A DNA stretch of 64,000 nt from an uncultured Dehalococcoidia bacterium (GTDB taxonomy: Bacteria > Chloroflexota > Dehalococcoidia > Lucifugimonadales > GCA-2712585). The notes beneath the pieces are model-generated. The model saw only the letters and a list, made by a program, of their open reading frames with translations, did not search any database and was not told the DNA's origin. A program made the translations under genes and the position numbers. The DNA lies in assembly GCA_958295715.1 (NCBI GenBank), contig OY282371.1, positions 2,239,697 to 2,303,696 of the forward strand, given 5' to 3'. Positions 44,757-53,358 of this stretch are shown piece after piece. How positions within the stretch are numbered: the stretch's first letter is position 1; each line of letters begins with the position of its first letter.

Positions 44757-45143
44757 ATGAGCAAGGAAGAGATACTTGAAGCCATAAAGGGCATGTCGGT
44801 CCTGGAGCTTTCGGAGTTGGTGAAGGCGTTGGAAGACCAGTTCGGCGTCTCGGCGGCCGCGCCGATGGCCATGGTCGCAGCGGCCCCGGCGGCCGCCAAC
44901 GGCGGCGCCCCCGCCGCGGTGGAGGAGGAGCAGAGCGAGTTCTCCGTTATCCTTGAAGCCGTTGGCCCCAACAAGATCAACGTCATCAAGGCCGTGCGCG
45001 AGGTGACGTCCCTCGGCCTCCGGGAGGCCAAGGCGGTGGTGGAGAGCGCGCCCACCGCCGTTAAGGAGGGCATCGCCAAGGATGAGGCCGGCGACGTGCA
45101 GAAGAAGCTCCAGGACGCCGGGGCCACCGTCGCCCTTAAGTAG
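44757..45143 (+). CDS. rplL: 50S ribosomal protein L7/L12
   Basis: L7/L12, 128 aa. ATG at 44757 with GGAGG five bases upstream. N-terminal dimerisation helix pair [20 protein letters not shown], Ala-rich hinge, and the C-terminal factor-binding domain [20 protein letters not shown] with [20 protein letters not shown]. Usually rpoB follows; here it does not. Confidence 0.97.
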   Translation: MSKEEILEAIKGMSVLELSELVKALEDQFGVSAAAPMAMVAAAPAAANGGAPAAVEEEQSEFSVILEAVGPNKINVIKAVREVTSLGLREAKAVVESAPTAVKEGIAKDEAGDVQKKLQDAGATVALK

Positions 45144-45172
45144 CCCGGCGCCCCTCGGCGGAGGAGTGTGAG

Positions 45173-45472
45173 TTGAGCCGTCGAAAAGACAGAGAGCGGT
45201 TCCTGGCCAAGAAGCGCCTGAACCCCGATTACGTGGGTTTCAGGGGGAGCGGCAGCGCCGCCGCGCCCTCGGAGCCGCCCCTTGAAAAAGTGACCTGCTC
45301 CCGGTGCGGCAGGGCGCGAAACGTGCCCGCCGGCGTGGCCTTGGAGCGCGCTGAGGACTACGTTTGCGCCACCTGCCGCGAGGAGGAGGAGGTTGAGGAC
45401 TCGGCGCTGGACGCCGGCCCCGCCGAAGCCCCCGCGCCGGAGGCCGTGGAGAACCCGAAAGCCACCGAGTAG
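45173..45472 (+). CDS. Hypothetical protein with a CxxC...CxxC zinc ribbon
   Basis: A 99-aa protein from TTG at 45173, with GGAGGAG upstream, 29 bases after rplL and probably cotranscribed. The N-terminus MSRRKDRERFLAKKRLNPDY is basic; the centre has EKVTCSRCGRARNVPAG and EDYVCATCREEEE, one zinc ribbon; the C-terminus is acidic and Ala/Pro-rich. I do not recognise a family. The basic N-terminus and ribosomal context suggest an RNA- or ribosome-associated role (inference). Confidence 0.78.
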   Translation: MSRRKDRERFLAKKRLNPDYVGFRGSGSAAAPSEPPLEKVTCSRCGRARNVPAGVALERAEDYVCATCREEEEVEDSALDAGPAEAPAPEAVENPKATE

Positions 45473-45535
45473 CGCGGGGCCACGCAGCGCGGGCCGCGCA
45501 AGCCCCCGCCTATCCGCCCTTCCCGCTTCTCCCTT

Positions 45536-46163
45536 CCGTCATTCCCGCGCAGGCGGGAATCCAGGAACCCTACATCCCAAGACCAACGCTCCAAATCCCG
45601 GCGTCATATGTGGGGGCGTTCCCCTCGTTGCGGCTGCTGGATAGGCTGGGCCTGTCGGCCCCATTCCACGGTTGAGCCGCGCGGCGTCCTGTCCCCACCC
45701 TTGGCGCATCGTTGGTGGCCGCCTGTCGCAACGCTTCTCCCATCCGTCATTCCCGCGCAGGCGGGAATCCAGGAACCACTCATCCCAAGACCAACGCCCA
45801 AATCCCGGCGGCGTACGTGGGGGCGTTCCCCTCGTTGCGGCTGCTGGATAGGCTGGGCCTGTTGGCCCCATTCCACGGTTGAGGCGCGCAAGGCCCCCGC
45901 CCCATCCTTGGCGCATCGTTGGGCGGCCGCCTGTCGCTCCCGCTTCTCCCATCCGTCATTCCCGTGAAAACGGGAATCCAGGAACCACTCATCCCAAGAC
46001 CAACGCTCCAAATCCCGGCGGCATACGTGGGGGCGTTCCCATCGTTGCGGCTGCTGGACAGGCTGGGCCTGTTGGCCCCATTCCACGGCTGAGCCGCGCC
46101 GCCCGCTCCCCACCCTTGACGCATCGTTGGGTGGCCGCCTGTCGCAACGGGGGTAAGAAAGAT
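45536..46163. repeat. Three tandem ~208-bp intergenic repeat units
   Basis: Units start at 45536, 45744 and 45953, each beginning CCGTCATTCCCG hairpin A, then GGAATCCAGGAACC, CATCCCAAGACCAACGC, GGGGGCGTTCCC.TCGTTGCGG, TGGATAGGCTGGGCCTG and ending CTTGGCGCATCGTTGG.GGCCGCCTGTCGC. The third unit has the covarying CCCGTGAAAACGGG stem. Open frames through the array are artefacts. Confidence 0.88.
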
Positions 46164-46390
46164 GGATTCCCGCCTTCGCGGGAATGACGGAAGGGGGGTG
46201 GAGGCGGGCATAACGCTAGCCGGTAGCGGGGTTGGCCATTGGAAACTGCCGCGCTCCGCTCTGCTGCCCCACTCCACTGCTGAGCCGTGCCTCCAGCCCC
46301 ACCCTTGGCGCGTCGTTGGGCGGCCGCCTGTCGCAGCGGGGGTAAGAGAAGATGGATTCCCGCCTGCGCGGGAATGACGGAAGGGGTGGC
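46164..46390. repeat. Partial fourth repeat unit and inverted hairpin A copies
   Basis: Inverted hairpin A at about 46163-46190 and 46353-46380. Between them, 46245-46345 repeats the second half of the 208-bp unit (CCACTG CTGAGCCG, then TTGGCGCGTCGTTGGGCGGC). Confidence 0.78.
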
Positions 46391-46559
46391 GCGGGAATGA
46401 CGAATGGGGGGAATCCGCCACCGCCGCGATAGGTGGTGGGCAAAGCCCGAGCAGGGTTGGCTTGCCGTCATGCCGGGCGGGGAATCCGCCGCCGCCCTGA
46501 TAGGCGCAAGCCGGCCTGGCTTCGTGGGGCGAGGAACGGGGCGCTAAAGGCGGCGGCCA
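46391..46559. other. Gene-free remainder of the repeat region upstream of radC
   Basis: Contains a short direct duplication: GGGAATCCGCC near 46409 and 46479, each followed by CCGCC..GATAGG and a GGCTTGGC-like end. No gene is supported. Confidence 0.5.
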
Positions 46560-46588
46560 TTGACACCCCGCCGCCACAGCGTGAGAAT
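46560..46588 (+). promoter_or_regulatory. Promoter of radC
   Basis: TTGACA at 46560-46565, 17-base spacer, GAGAAT at 46583-46588, 47 bases before the start. Confidence 0.55.
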
Positions 46589-46634
46589 GGCCAAGCTTCC
46601 ACATACCTTAAAAGACCCCAAAGGAGGCTGAGGA

Positions 46635-47345
46635 ATGGTTGGCCCGTCAAACGCGCCCTACTCCCCCATGATTAGAGACCTGCCGGAGTCGGAACGGCCC
46701 CGGGAGCGGCTCAAGAACCAGGGCCCCACGGCCTTGAGCGACGCCGAGCTTCTGGCCATCCTCCTACGGACCGGGGTTAAGGGAGAGGGGGTCGTGACCA
46801 TGGCCCAGCGCATACTGAAGGACTTCCAGGGGCTGAGCGGCCTGGCCAGGGCCGGCTACGCCGACCTGTGCTCCCATCACGGCGTCAGCGAGGCCAAGGC
46901 GTGCCAACTCCTTTCGGCTCTGGAGTTGGGGCGGAGGTACAGCTCCCTGCGGCCGGAGGACAGGCCGAAGATAAGCTCTCCTCGAGACGTGTACAACCTG
47001 CTGGCGTGGGAGATGAGCTTTCTGGATAAGGAGCACCTGAAAGTCGTGCTCCTGAACACCAAGGGCCTGGTGATGGGCAAGAGCCTTATATACGTGGGAA
47101 ACGTCAACTCCTCCATGATCCGCGCCGCCGAGGTGTTCAGGCCCGCCGTCCGGGAGAACCAGCCGTCCATCATCGTGGCGCACAACCACCCCTCCGGGGA
47201 CCCCACCCCCAGCCCCGAGGACGCCGCCGTCACCCGTCAGTTGGTGGAGGCGGGAAAGCTCCTGAACATCGACTTGCTGGACCACGTGGTCATCGGAAGC
47301 GGCGGCCGGTTCGCCAGCCTCAAAGAGAGGGGGCTGGGGTTTTAG
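46635..47345 (+). CDS. radC: RadC/JAMM-domain protein
   Basis: A 236-aa RadC-family protein. The helix-hairpin-helix part contains RPRERLKNQGPTALSDAELL near residue 20. The JAMM/MPN metal-binding motif is IVAHNHPSGDPTPSPED near 180. ATG at 46635 with GGAGG seven bases upstream. Despite the name, a repair role is not established. Followed by the cupin gene. Confidence 0.94.
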   Translation: MVGPSNAPYSPMIRDLPESERPRERLKNQGPTALSDAELLAILLRTGVKGEGVVTMAQRILKDFQGLSGLARAGYADLCSHHGVSEAKACQLLSALELGRRYSSLRPEDRPKISSPRDVYNLLAWEMSFLDKEHLKVVLLNTKGLVMGKSLIYVGNVNSSMIRAAEVFRPAVRENQPSIIVAHNHPSGDPTPSPEDAAVTRQLVEAGKLLNIDLLDHVVIGSGGRFASLKERGLGF

Positions 47346-47406
47346 CCCTTGTGTCCCGGCTCCAACTGAAAGACAATAGACCCATCACGCGGGGAGGTGA
47401 ATACCC

Positions 47407-47736
47407 TTGTACTTTCACAACGCCAAAGATCGCGCGCCCAAGGAGATAGTGCCCGGCGGTGTCATCCGCACCTTCTGGGGCGACAACACCCTGCTGTCGC
47501 TGGTTGACATAGAGCCGGGCGTGGAGGTTCCTCTCCACACCCACCCCCACGAGCAGTCGGGTATGCTTCTGGAGGGTGAGTTGGAGATGGGCGCGGGAGG
47601 AGAGACGCGGCTGCTGAAGCCCGGCGACATGTACATCATCCCAGGCGGCGTTGAGCACTACGCCAAGACCCTATCCGGCGGCCGCGCCCGGGTGCTCGAC
47701 ATCTTCAGTCCCGTCAGGGAGGACTACAAATACTAG
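47407..47736 (+). CDS. Cupin-domain protein
   Basis: A 109-aa single cupin. Motif 1 is [20 protein letters not shown] (His51, His53 and Glu56 region) and motif 2 is [20 protein letters not shown] with the last His. These would bind one metal ion. TTG at 47407 is preceded by GGGGAGGTGA. Function is not predictable: could be a dioxygenase-like enzyme, isomerase or a sugar/metabolite sensor. It lies 90 bases upstream of the SelA-like gene. Confidence 0.88.
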   Translation: MYFHNAKDRAPKEIVPGGVIRTFWGDNTLLSLVDIEPGVEVPLHTHPHEQSGMLLEGELEMGAGGETRLLKPGDMYIIPGGVEHYAKTLSGGRARVLDIFSPVREDYKY

Positions 47737-47826
47737 AGGCCGGCGAGGCGCGCGCTAGGCCGGGCCTGGTTCCATCCAAAATCGAAGGGCTAAAACCGAA
47801 GGGCCAAACCAAAGGGGAGGATATTC

Positions 47827-48972
47827 ATGACGGACAGTTCACAAAAGGGGCAGGTGTACCGCCGCATAGGCGTGCGCCCCATCATCAACGCGGCGGGCAC
47901 AGTCACCAAGTTGGGCGGCTCCCGGACGCGCCCGGAGGCCCTTGCGGCCATGGCTGAGGCCGCCACCACCATGGTGGACGTGGATGAGCTTAACGCCAGG
48001 GCCGGCGAGGTTATCGCCCGGGTCACCGGCGCGGAGGCGGGCTTCGTGTGCAACGGCGCGGCCAGCGGCCTCATCCTCCAGGCGGCGGCGGTCATAGCGG
48101 GGAAGGACCCGGCCAAGGCCCAGCGGCTGCCCGACTCCACCGGCATGAAGAACGAGATAGTCATTCAAACCATGCACCGCTTCCCCTACGACCAGGCCTA
48201 CCGGTCCGCCGGGGCGAAGCTGGTCAACGTTGGCGCGGCGCGCCGGTGCGCCCCGTGGGAGTTGGAGGCCGCCATCGGGGAAAAGACCGCGGCGGTGGCC
48301 TACCTCTTTTCCCCCCTAATAGGACGGACGGGCCTGTCGCTGCCCGAGGTGGCGGAGATAGCCCACGCTCGGGGCGTCCCGGTCATTGTTGACGGGGCCT
48401 CCATGACGCCGCCGCGGGCCAACCTGCGCCGGTACATCGAAATGGGGGCCGACATGGTGACCATAAGCGGGGGCAAGGGGATACGCGGCCCCCAAGGGTC
48501 GGGGCTGCTCTTTGGCCGCAGGGACCTGATAGAGGCGGCGGCGGCCAACGCCAGCCCCAACCAGTTCTTGGGCCGGGGCATGAAGGTATCCAAGGAGGAG
48601 GTAATCGGCTTTGTCACCGCCCTCGAGATCTTCGTTGAGGAGGACGAAGAGGCGGAGATGAACGGGTTCAGGGCCGTGTCCCAACGGATTGTGGACGCCC
48701 TCATAGAGATGCCGGGCCTTGAGGCCTCCGTTGAACACGACGAGCACGACTACCTGGTTCCCAGCGTGCTGCTCAAGCTGGGGAGGTCGTGGAACGGGCC
48801 GTCCAAGTCGGAGTTGATGGAGGCCTTGGAGGTGGGAGACCCGCCCGTGTTTCTTCAGGGGACCTTCTTGCCGGACGAGCAGATAGTGGTTGACCCCTTC
48901 AACGTGGCGGCCGATGAGGTGGAGCCGCTAATTCGCCGCATGAGGGAGGAGTTGCTGCGCAAGCCGGGCTAG
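47827..48972 (+). CDS. SelA-like PLP-dependent enzyme (DgaE/SelA-related family)
   Basis: A 381-aa fold-type I PLP enzyme of the family that includes selenocysteine synthase SelA and D-glucosaminate-6-phosphate ammonia-lyase. GVRPIINAAGTVTKLGGSR at residues 15-33 is the family start; FVCNGAASGLILQAAAV near 76; the Schiff-base lysine is in VTISGGKGIRGPQGSG near 218. It is shorter than true SelA (about 460 aa) and lacks SelA's N-terminal domain, so an ammonia-lyase, aldolase or related activity is more likely. GGGGAGG precedes the ATG at 47827. It is tempting to link it to the candidate selenoprotein at 21826, but the sequence does not support that. Confidence 0.87.
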   Translation: MTDSSQKGQVYRRIGVRPIINAAGTVTKLGGSRTRPEALAAMAEAATTMVDVDELNARAGEVIARVTGAEAGFVCNGAASGLILQAAAVIAGKDPAKAQRLPDSTGMKNEIVIQTMHRFPYDQAYRSAGAKLVNVGAARRCAPWELEAAIGEKTAAVAYLFSPLIGRTGLSLPEVAEIAHARGVPVIVDGASMTPPRANLRRYIEMGADMVTISGGKGIRGPQGSGLLFGRRDLIEAAAANASPNQFLGRGMKVSKEEVIGFVTALEIFVEEDEEAEMNGFRAVSQRIVDALIEMPGLEASVEHDEHDYLVPSVLLKLGRSWNGPSKSELMEALEVGDPPVFLQGTFLPDEQIVVDPFNVAADEVEPLIRRMREELLRKPG

Positions 48973-49009
48973 GGCCGGAGGGAGGCCATAGGAGACGCTC
49001 CTACGGATG

Positions 49010-49343
49010 ATGCTGGGACTTGAGGCGTTGGCCTTGGGATGAAGGGTGGGGAAGGGCGCGTGCGCCCACTTAAGTTTTGAAGAGCGCTGGTTCTGCGTTC
49101 GGGGCTTCGGCTTCCCGCCACGCCCCTGTCCGTCATTCCCGCGAAGGCGGGAAGGGCGCGTGCGCCCACTTAAGTTTTGAACAGCGTTGGTTCTGCGTTG
49201 GGGGCTTCTGCCCATCCCTAACCGCATTCCCGCGAAGGCGGGAAGGGCGCGCGCGCCCACTTAAGTTTTGAAGAGCGCTGGTTCTGCGTTGGAGGCTTCT
49301 GCCCCCCCTATCCGCATTCCTGCCCCGCCCCTTATTCGTCATT
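49010..49343. repeat. Three direct composite palindromic repeats
   Basis: Three copies of GGGAAGGGCGCGTGCGCCC (third has GCGCGCGCGCC) plus ACTTAAGTTTTGAAGAGCGC and GGTTCTGCGTT.GGGGCTTC start near 49047, 49149 and 49237; hairpin A precedes the second and third. The tract ends in CTTATTCGTCATT, the left half of a hairpin A copy interrupted by the IS110 element. Confidence 0.88.
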
Positions 49344-49349
49344 TGTATG

Positions 49350-49560
49350 TTGAAAAAGTCTTGTAGGCAGGCCAATCTACAAGACGGGCGCGGGGGGCGC
49401 GTCGGCCGTCATTGGGCGAGTGGTCCCCTGGGGTTCCGCTGCGCCGTGCGGGAGTAAGACACCCCCCGCGCCATCGTCAAGCCGCTCCGAAGGGATACAC
49501 GGGCGTAGAGGCCCGCATTTGCAAGTGCGGAGGGCGACGACAGTATAGCAGAGGAGGCCG
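49350..49560 (+). ncRNA. Candidate IS110 bridge RNA region
   Basis: GTCTTGTAG (49358-49366) and CTACAAGAC (49377-49385) form a perfect 9-bp stem-loop at the 5' side. CCGTCATT at 49406-49413 is identical to the left half of the insertion target; GCGGGA at 49448-49453 is complementary to TCCCGC of the right half; AGTGG and CCGCT can pair between them. AGGGATAC at 49491-49498 equals the last eight bases of the element's right end (50525-50532). This is the layout of target- and donor-binding loops described for IS621-type bridge RNAs. RNA ends are not determinable by eye. Confidence 0.7.
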
Positions 49561-49564
49561 GGAG

Positions 49565-50506
49565 ATGAGAGGGGCGGCGGGAATAGACGTGAGCAAGAGG
49601 GAATTGGCGGTGTCGGTGTGCGAGGGGGCGGTGAAGGGATTCGCCAACACCCCGGATGGGGTGGAGGAACTGCTGGAATGGCTCAGGATCCAGGAATGCT
49701 CCCGGGCGGTCTGCGAGGCCACCGGTGGATACGAACGCGGGGTGGTGAAAGGGCTGAGGAAGGGTGGCGTGGAGGTGGAAGTGGCCCACCCCAACCGGGT
49801 GCGGGCCTTGGCGCGAGCCTTGGGGAAGGAGGCCAAGACCGACGGACTCGACGCCAAGGTGTTGAGCCGGTATGGGATGTCCTTTGAGTTGACCGGCGTC
49901 GGCGGGCTGGATGAGGAGACTGAGGCCTTAAAAGAGTTGATGGTCCGCCGCCGGCAGTTGGTGGAACAGAGGGTGCAGGAACGGAACCGGCTGGAGAAGG
50001 GGCTGAACGAGAGGATGAAGAGGTCGGTGAGGCGGCACGTAGCGTGGCTGGAGGAGGAGATAGCTGAACTGGACCGGGAGCGGGGCAGGATGCTTTCGAG
50101 CCACGTCGGTCTGGGGGAGCGGGCGGCCCTGTATCAGAGCGTGCGTGGGGTGGGAGAACTGACGGCCTGCGTCCTGATAGCCCACCTGCCGGAGTTGGGA
50201 GTGATAAGCGGGCGGGCCCTGACCTCCCTGGTGGGGCTGGCCCCCTGGTCCCGGGACAGTGGGCGGCAGCATGGGCGGCGGAGCATTCGTGGGGGGCGTT
50301 GGTGGGTGCGCCGGGCCCTGTACATGGCCGCGCTGTCGGGGATCCGGTGGGAGGGGGAACTGAAGAGGTTCTACGAGCGTCTGAAGCGAGGGGGGAAGCC
50401 GGGCAAGGTGGCCATGGTGGCGGCCATGCGCAAGCTGCTGCTGCAACTCAACGCGGTGGCCCGGCGGGGCGCCCCCTGGACGGAACAGCGCTCCTCAACC
50501 ACCTAA
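49565..50506 (+). CDS. IS110-family transposase (recombinase)
   Basis: A 313-aa DEDD recombinase. ATG at 49565 (MRGAAGIDVSKRELAVSV) with GGAGGCCGGGAG upstream. The N-terminal RuvC-like domain supplies Asp in GIDVSK, Glu in VCEATGGYERGV near 56 and the Asp pair in KTDGLDAKVLSRYG near 97. A coiled-coil linker (LVEQRVQERNRLEKGLNERM) follows. The C-terminal Tnp20 domain has SVRGVGELTACVLIAHLPEL near 192 and LTSLVGLAPWSRDSGRQHGR near 218 with the candidate catalytic serine, and RRALYMAALSG. The gene is intact, so the element may be active. The G-rich, A+G-biased coding strand differs from neighbours. Confidence 0.94.
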   Translation: MRGAAGIDVSKRELAVSVCEGAVKGFANTPDGVEELLEWLRIQECSRAVCEATGGYERGVVKGLRKGGVEVEVAHPNRVRALARALGKEAKTDGLDAKVLSRYGMSFELTGVGGLDEETEALKELMVRRRQLVEQRVQERNRLEKGLNERMKRSVRRHVAWLEEEIAELDRERGRMLSSHVGLGERAALYQSVRGVGELTACVLIAHLPELGVISGRALTSLVGLAPWSRDSGRQHGRRSIRGGRWWVRRALYMAALSGIRWEGELKRFYERLKRGGKPGKVAMVAAMRKLLLQLNAVARRGAPWTEQRSSTT

Positions 50507-50532
50507 CCCCCCTTGACTTCTAACAGGGATAC

Positions 50533-50900
50533 TCCCGCGAAGGCGGGAATCCATCTTCTCTCCTCCCATCAGATGAACTGACCACTCAATCGTTACGGAT
50601 AATAGCGGTGGGCGAGAGCCGAAAGGCGCCAACTCGGAACGCTCATACGGATGGGTGCGCGTGCCGTGACGCCGCTGTCCCGGCGCAACGGGGAGGGGAT
50701 GGATTCCCGCCTGCGCGGGAATGACGGAAAGGAGGTGCGGCTCAGCCGTGGACGGGAGGCGTCCCTACGGGTGGCGCCGGGCCTTGAGGCGCTGGTCTTG
50801 GGATGAAGGGTTCCTGGATTCCCGTTTTCACGGGAATGACAGATTGGGGGGCGGGAAGTCGGTCGCCTCGGTGGGTAGGAGGCAAGGGCCGCTTCAAGGG
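50533..50900. repeat. Gene-free stretch with hairpin A copies and one arm of an inverted repeat
   Basis: 50533-50553 is the right half of the hairpin A split by IS110. 50647-50735 is about 89 bases that recur inverted at 55519-55607. Hairpin A copies lie at about 50702-50724 and, in TTTTC-loop form, 50818-50840. A CTTGAGGCGCTGGTCTTGGG motif relates it to the 208-bp repeats. No gene is supported. Confidence 0.82.
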
Positions 50901-50940
50901 CGGGCGTGGCGCCGGCTCATGCAGCGTCGCCGCCCGCCGC

Positions 50941-51606
50941 CTAGTAGGTTGAGGCGCCGACCTCCGCCATCTTGCCCGTGACCATGTAGATAACCCGCTC
51001 GGCGATGTTGGTGGCCCTGTCCGCCACCCGCTCCAGGTCGTGGGCCACCCATAGCAGGTAGGTGGCCCGCCGGATGTTCTTCGCGTCCTCTATCATGTAG
51101 GTGAGGAGCTCCCGGTACACCTGGTCGTAGAGCGCGTCCACCTCGTCGTCGTCGCCGCACACCCGGTGGGCGGCCTCCACGTCCCGGTTCACCAGGGCGT
51201 CCAGGCTGCGGCGCAGCATGTCGGCGGTCTTATCGGCCATGCGCGGGATGTCGATGAGGGGCTTGAGGGGCGGCTCGTCGCCCATCATTATGCTTATCTT
51301 GCCGATGCCCTCGGCGTAGTCGGCCATGCGCTCCAGCTCCACGCTTATGTGAAGGACGGTGACGATGTGGCGCAGGTCGATGGCCACCGGGTGCTGGGTG
51401 GCCATGGTGTTGATGCAGTGGTCTTCAATGTCGAACTGCTTCTGGTCTATCAGGTCGTCGTCGCGCACCACCTCGCGGGCGGCCTCCAGGTCCCGGCGCT
51501 TGAGGGCGTCCATGGCCTTGGCTATGGCCTTCTCCACCATGCTTCCCATCAGAAGAAGCTCATCCTGTAGGGCCATGAGGTCTCTGTCGAAGTCGACTCT
51601 GGGCAT
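50941..51606 (-). CDS. phoU: Phosphate transport system regulatory protein PhoU
   Basis: PhoU, 221 aa, two three-helix bundles. Metal-binding ERMADYAEGIG near residue 90 and LERVADRATNIAERVIYM near 190 are the two conserved ExxxD-type motifs. VRDDDLIDQKQFDIEDHCI near 47 is also typical. It signals Pst status to the PhoR kinase and damps the regulon when phosphate is ample. ATG at 51606; last gene of the leftward pstSCAB-phoU operon. Confidence 0.96.
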   Translation of the reverse strand: MPRVDFDRDLMALQDELLLMGSMVEKAIAKAMDALKRRDLEAAREVVRDDDLIDQKQFDIEDHCINTMATQHPVAIDLRHIVTVLHISVELERMADYAEGIGKISIMMGDEPPLKPLIDIPRMADKTADMLRRSLDALVNRDVEAAHRVCGDDDEVDALYDQVYRELLTYMIEDAKNIRRATYLLWVAHDLERVADRATNIAERVIYMVTGKMAEVGASTY

Positions 51607-51631
51607 AAGAACCGTCCTTTTCTGGGCCGGC

Positions 51632-52474
51632 CTAGCTGAACCGGCCCGTTATGTAGGCCTCCGTCTGCTCGTGGCTGGGGTTGGTGAAAATGCGTTCGGT
51701 GGCGTCGAACTCCACCAGGTATCCGGCCCGGTCCTGGTCCACCATGAGGAAGGCCGTCTCGTCGGACACCCGCGCGGCCTGCTGCATGTTGTGGGTGACG
51801 ATAACGATGCTGTACCGCTCTTTGAGCCGTCTGATGAGGTCCTCGATGGCCATGGTCGCGATGGGGTCGAGGGCGGAGCAAGGCTCGTCCATCAGCACGA
51901 CTTCCGGCTCTATGGCGATGGCGCGGGCTATGCAGAGCCGTTGCTGCTGCCCGCCGGACAGGGACAGGGCCGGGGAGTTGAGGCGGTCCTTCACCTCGTC
52001 CCACAGGGCCGCCTGGCGTAGTGAGCGTTCTACGGCCTCGGCCATGTTGCCCTTGTGCCCGTTTATCTTAAGGCCAAAGGCCACGTTGGCGTAGATGGAC
52101 TTGGGGAAGGGGTTGGGCTTTTGGAAGACCATGCCTATCCTGCTGCGCAACTCCACCGGGTCCACCCCGGCGGCGTTGATGTCCGCGCCGCCGAATAGGA
52201 CCTTGCCCTCGATGCGCGCCCCGGGCACCAGTTCGTGCATCCGGTTGAGACACCGCACCAGGGTGCTCTTGCCGCAGCCGGAGGGCCCGATTATGGCGGT
52301 GACGTAGTTGCGCCGCATGGGAAGGGTGACGTCCTTCAGGGCCAGGTTCTCGCCGTAGTAGGCCCGCAGGCTCCGCGCTTCAATGGCGTAGTCCACGGCC
52401 GTCTCTTGGGCTGGCTCGCCGGTCTTGGCGGCAACGCGGGTCATAATGGGTCTCATCCTAACCGTGGTCACCAT
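51632..52474 (-). CDS. pstB: Phosphate ABC transporter ATP-binding protein PstB
   Basis: ABC ATPase of the high-affinity phosphate importer, 280 aa. Walker [22 protein letters not shown]-loop [21 protein letters not shown], signature [16 protein letters not shown], Walker [19 protein letters not shown], and H-loop [14 protein letters not shown]. The ATG at 52474 overlaps the pstA stop; GGAGG is only two bases upstream of it, so the GTG one codon later or the ATG at codon 7 may be the true start. N-terminal ~35 residues are extra relative to short PstB proteins. Confidence 0.95.
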   Translation of the reverse strand: MVTTVRMRPIMTRVAAKTGEPAQETAVDYAIEARSLRAYYGENLALKDVTLPMRRNYVTAIIGPSGCGKSTLVRCLNRMHELVPGARIEGKVLFGGADINAAGVDPVELRSRIGMVFQKPNPFPKSIYANVAFGLKINGHKGNMAEAVERSLRQAALWDEVKDRLNSPALSLSGGQQQRLCIARAIAIEPEVVLMDEPCSALDPIATMAIEDLIRRLKERYSIVIVTHNMQQAARVSDETAFLMVDQDRAGYLVEFDATERIFTNPSHEQTEAYITGRFS

Positions 52475-53358
52475 CGCCTCCTTCTCGCGTAAACGTGGCG
52501 CAGGGCCACGGCCACGCTGTTCAATAAGAGTAGCACAATGAGTAGAACAACAATACCTGCGGAGGCGTTCTCCTGGAAGCCGCGCAGGGGACGGGATATC
52601 CAGCTGAATATCTGTATGGGAAGCACCGTGAACGAGTCTGTAGGGCTGGTGGGGGTGAAGAAGACGGAGGTGAAGGCGCCAATGGCTATGAGGGGGGCCG
52701 TTTCGCCGATGGCCCGTCCCATGGCCAGGATGACGCCGGTCAGCACGGCGGGCATCCCGGCGGGGAGGACCTGGTGCCATACGGCCTGCCACCGGGTGGC
52801 TCCCAGGGCCATGGCCGCTTCCCGCATGGAGTAGGGCACGGACCGCAGACCCTCCCGGGCCGCCACGATGATTATGGGCAGTATGAGGAGGGTTAGGGTG
52901 GCGGCGGCGGCGATGATGCTGGGGCCTAGATTCATCCCAAAGACGAAGACGGCCAGCCCCAGAAGCCCGTAGACCACCGAGGGCACCCCCGCAAGGGTGC
53001 TGATGTTCATCTCTATCAGGCGGGTGAACCAGCTTTTGGGCGCGAACTCCTCCAGGTATATGGCGGCCCCGACGCCGATGGGTATGGAGAATAGGGCGGT
53101 GAAGGACATTACCCACAGCGTGCCCATGATGGCGGCCTTGGCCCCGGCCAGTTCGGGTTTGCGGGATGGGAAGCTGGTCAGGAAGTCCCAACTCAGCCCC
53201 CCGATTCCGTCCCGCATCACCACGAACAGCAGCAGAATCAGGGCCGCCACCCCGAAGGCGGTGGCCAGGAGGGCGACGCCGGCGAAGGCCCAGGAGGTCC
53301 ACCGGCGGGTGAAGGCCGTCTGCCTTGAAGCGGAGAGGGCGGGAGGCGAAGGCTTCAC
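52468..53358 (-). CDS. pstA: Phosphate ABC transporter permease PstA
   Basis: Membrane subunit, 296 aa, about six transmembrane helices. [19 protein letters not shown] near residue 55, [20 protein letters not shown] near 98, the PstA signature [19 protein letters not shown] near 120, and the EAA-like loop [20 protein letters not shown] near 178. Start GTG at 53358 overlaps the pstC stop (GTGA). Confidence 0.95.
   Translation of the reverse strand: MKPSPPALSASRQTAFTRRWTSWAFAGVALLATAFGVAALILLLFVVMRDGIGGLSWDFLTSFPSRKPELAGAKAAIMGTLWVMSFTALFSIPIGVGAAIYLEEFAPKSWFTRLIEMNISTLAGVPSVVYGLLGLAVFVFGMNLGPSIIAAAATLTLLILPIIIVAAREGLRSVPYSMREAAMALGATRWQAVWHQVLPAGMPAVLTGVILAMGRAIGETAPLIAIGAFTSVFFTPTSPTDSFTVLPIQIFSWISRPLRGFQENASAGIVVLLIVLLLLNSVAVALRHVYARRRRW

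Larger units (their letters stand above)
49344..50532 (+). mobile_element. IS110-family insertion sequence inserted into a palindromic repeat
   Basis: About 1.19 kb: 221 bases of upstream noncoding DNA, the transposase gene and 26 bases of downstream DNA. The left flank ends in TTCGTCATT and the right flank starts TCCCGCGAAGGCGGGAATCC; joined, they make one standard hairpin A, as seen uninterrupted at 8551-8580. No terminal inverted repeats are visible, normal for IS110. Borders are accurate to one or two bases. Confidence 0.85.

Noticed and set aside
45536-46380. Tandem repeats as a possible CRISPR array
   Set aside because: Units are about 208 bp with no short constant repeat and variable spacer pattern, and no cas genes are present.
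47827-48972. SelA-like gene as the selenocysteine synthase needed by the candidate selenoprotein
   Set aside because: It is about 80 residues shorter than SelA, lacks its N-terminal domain, and sits with a cupin gene, so a SelA-related metabolic enzyme is more likely.
51632-53302. PstB with a 275-residue N-terminal extension
   Set aside because: The extension is the out-of-frame shadow of pstA; a proper start lies at the pstA stop.
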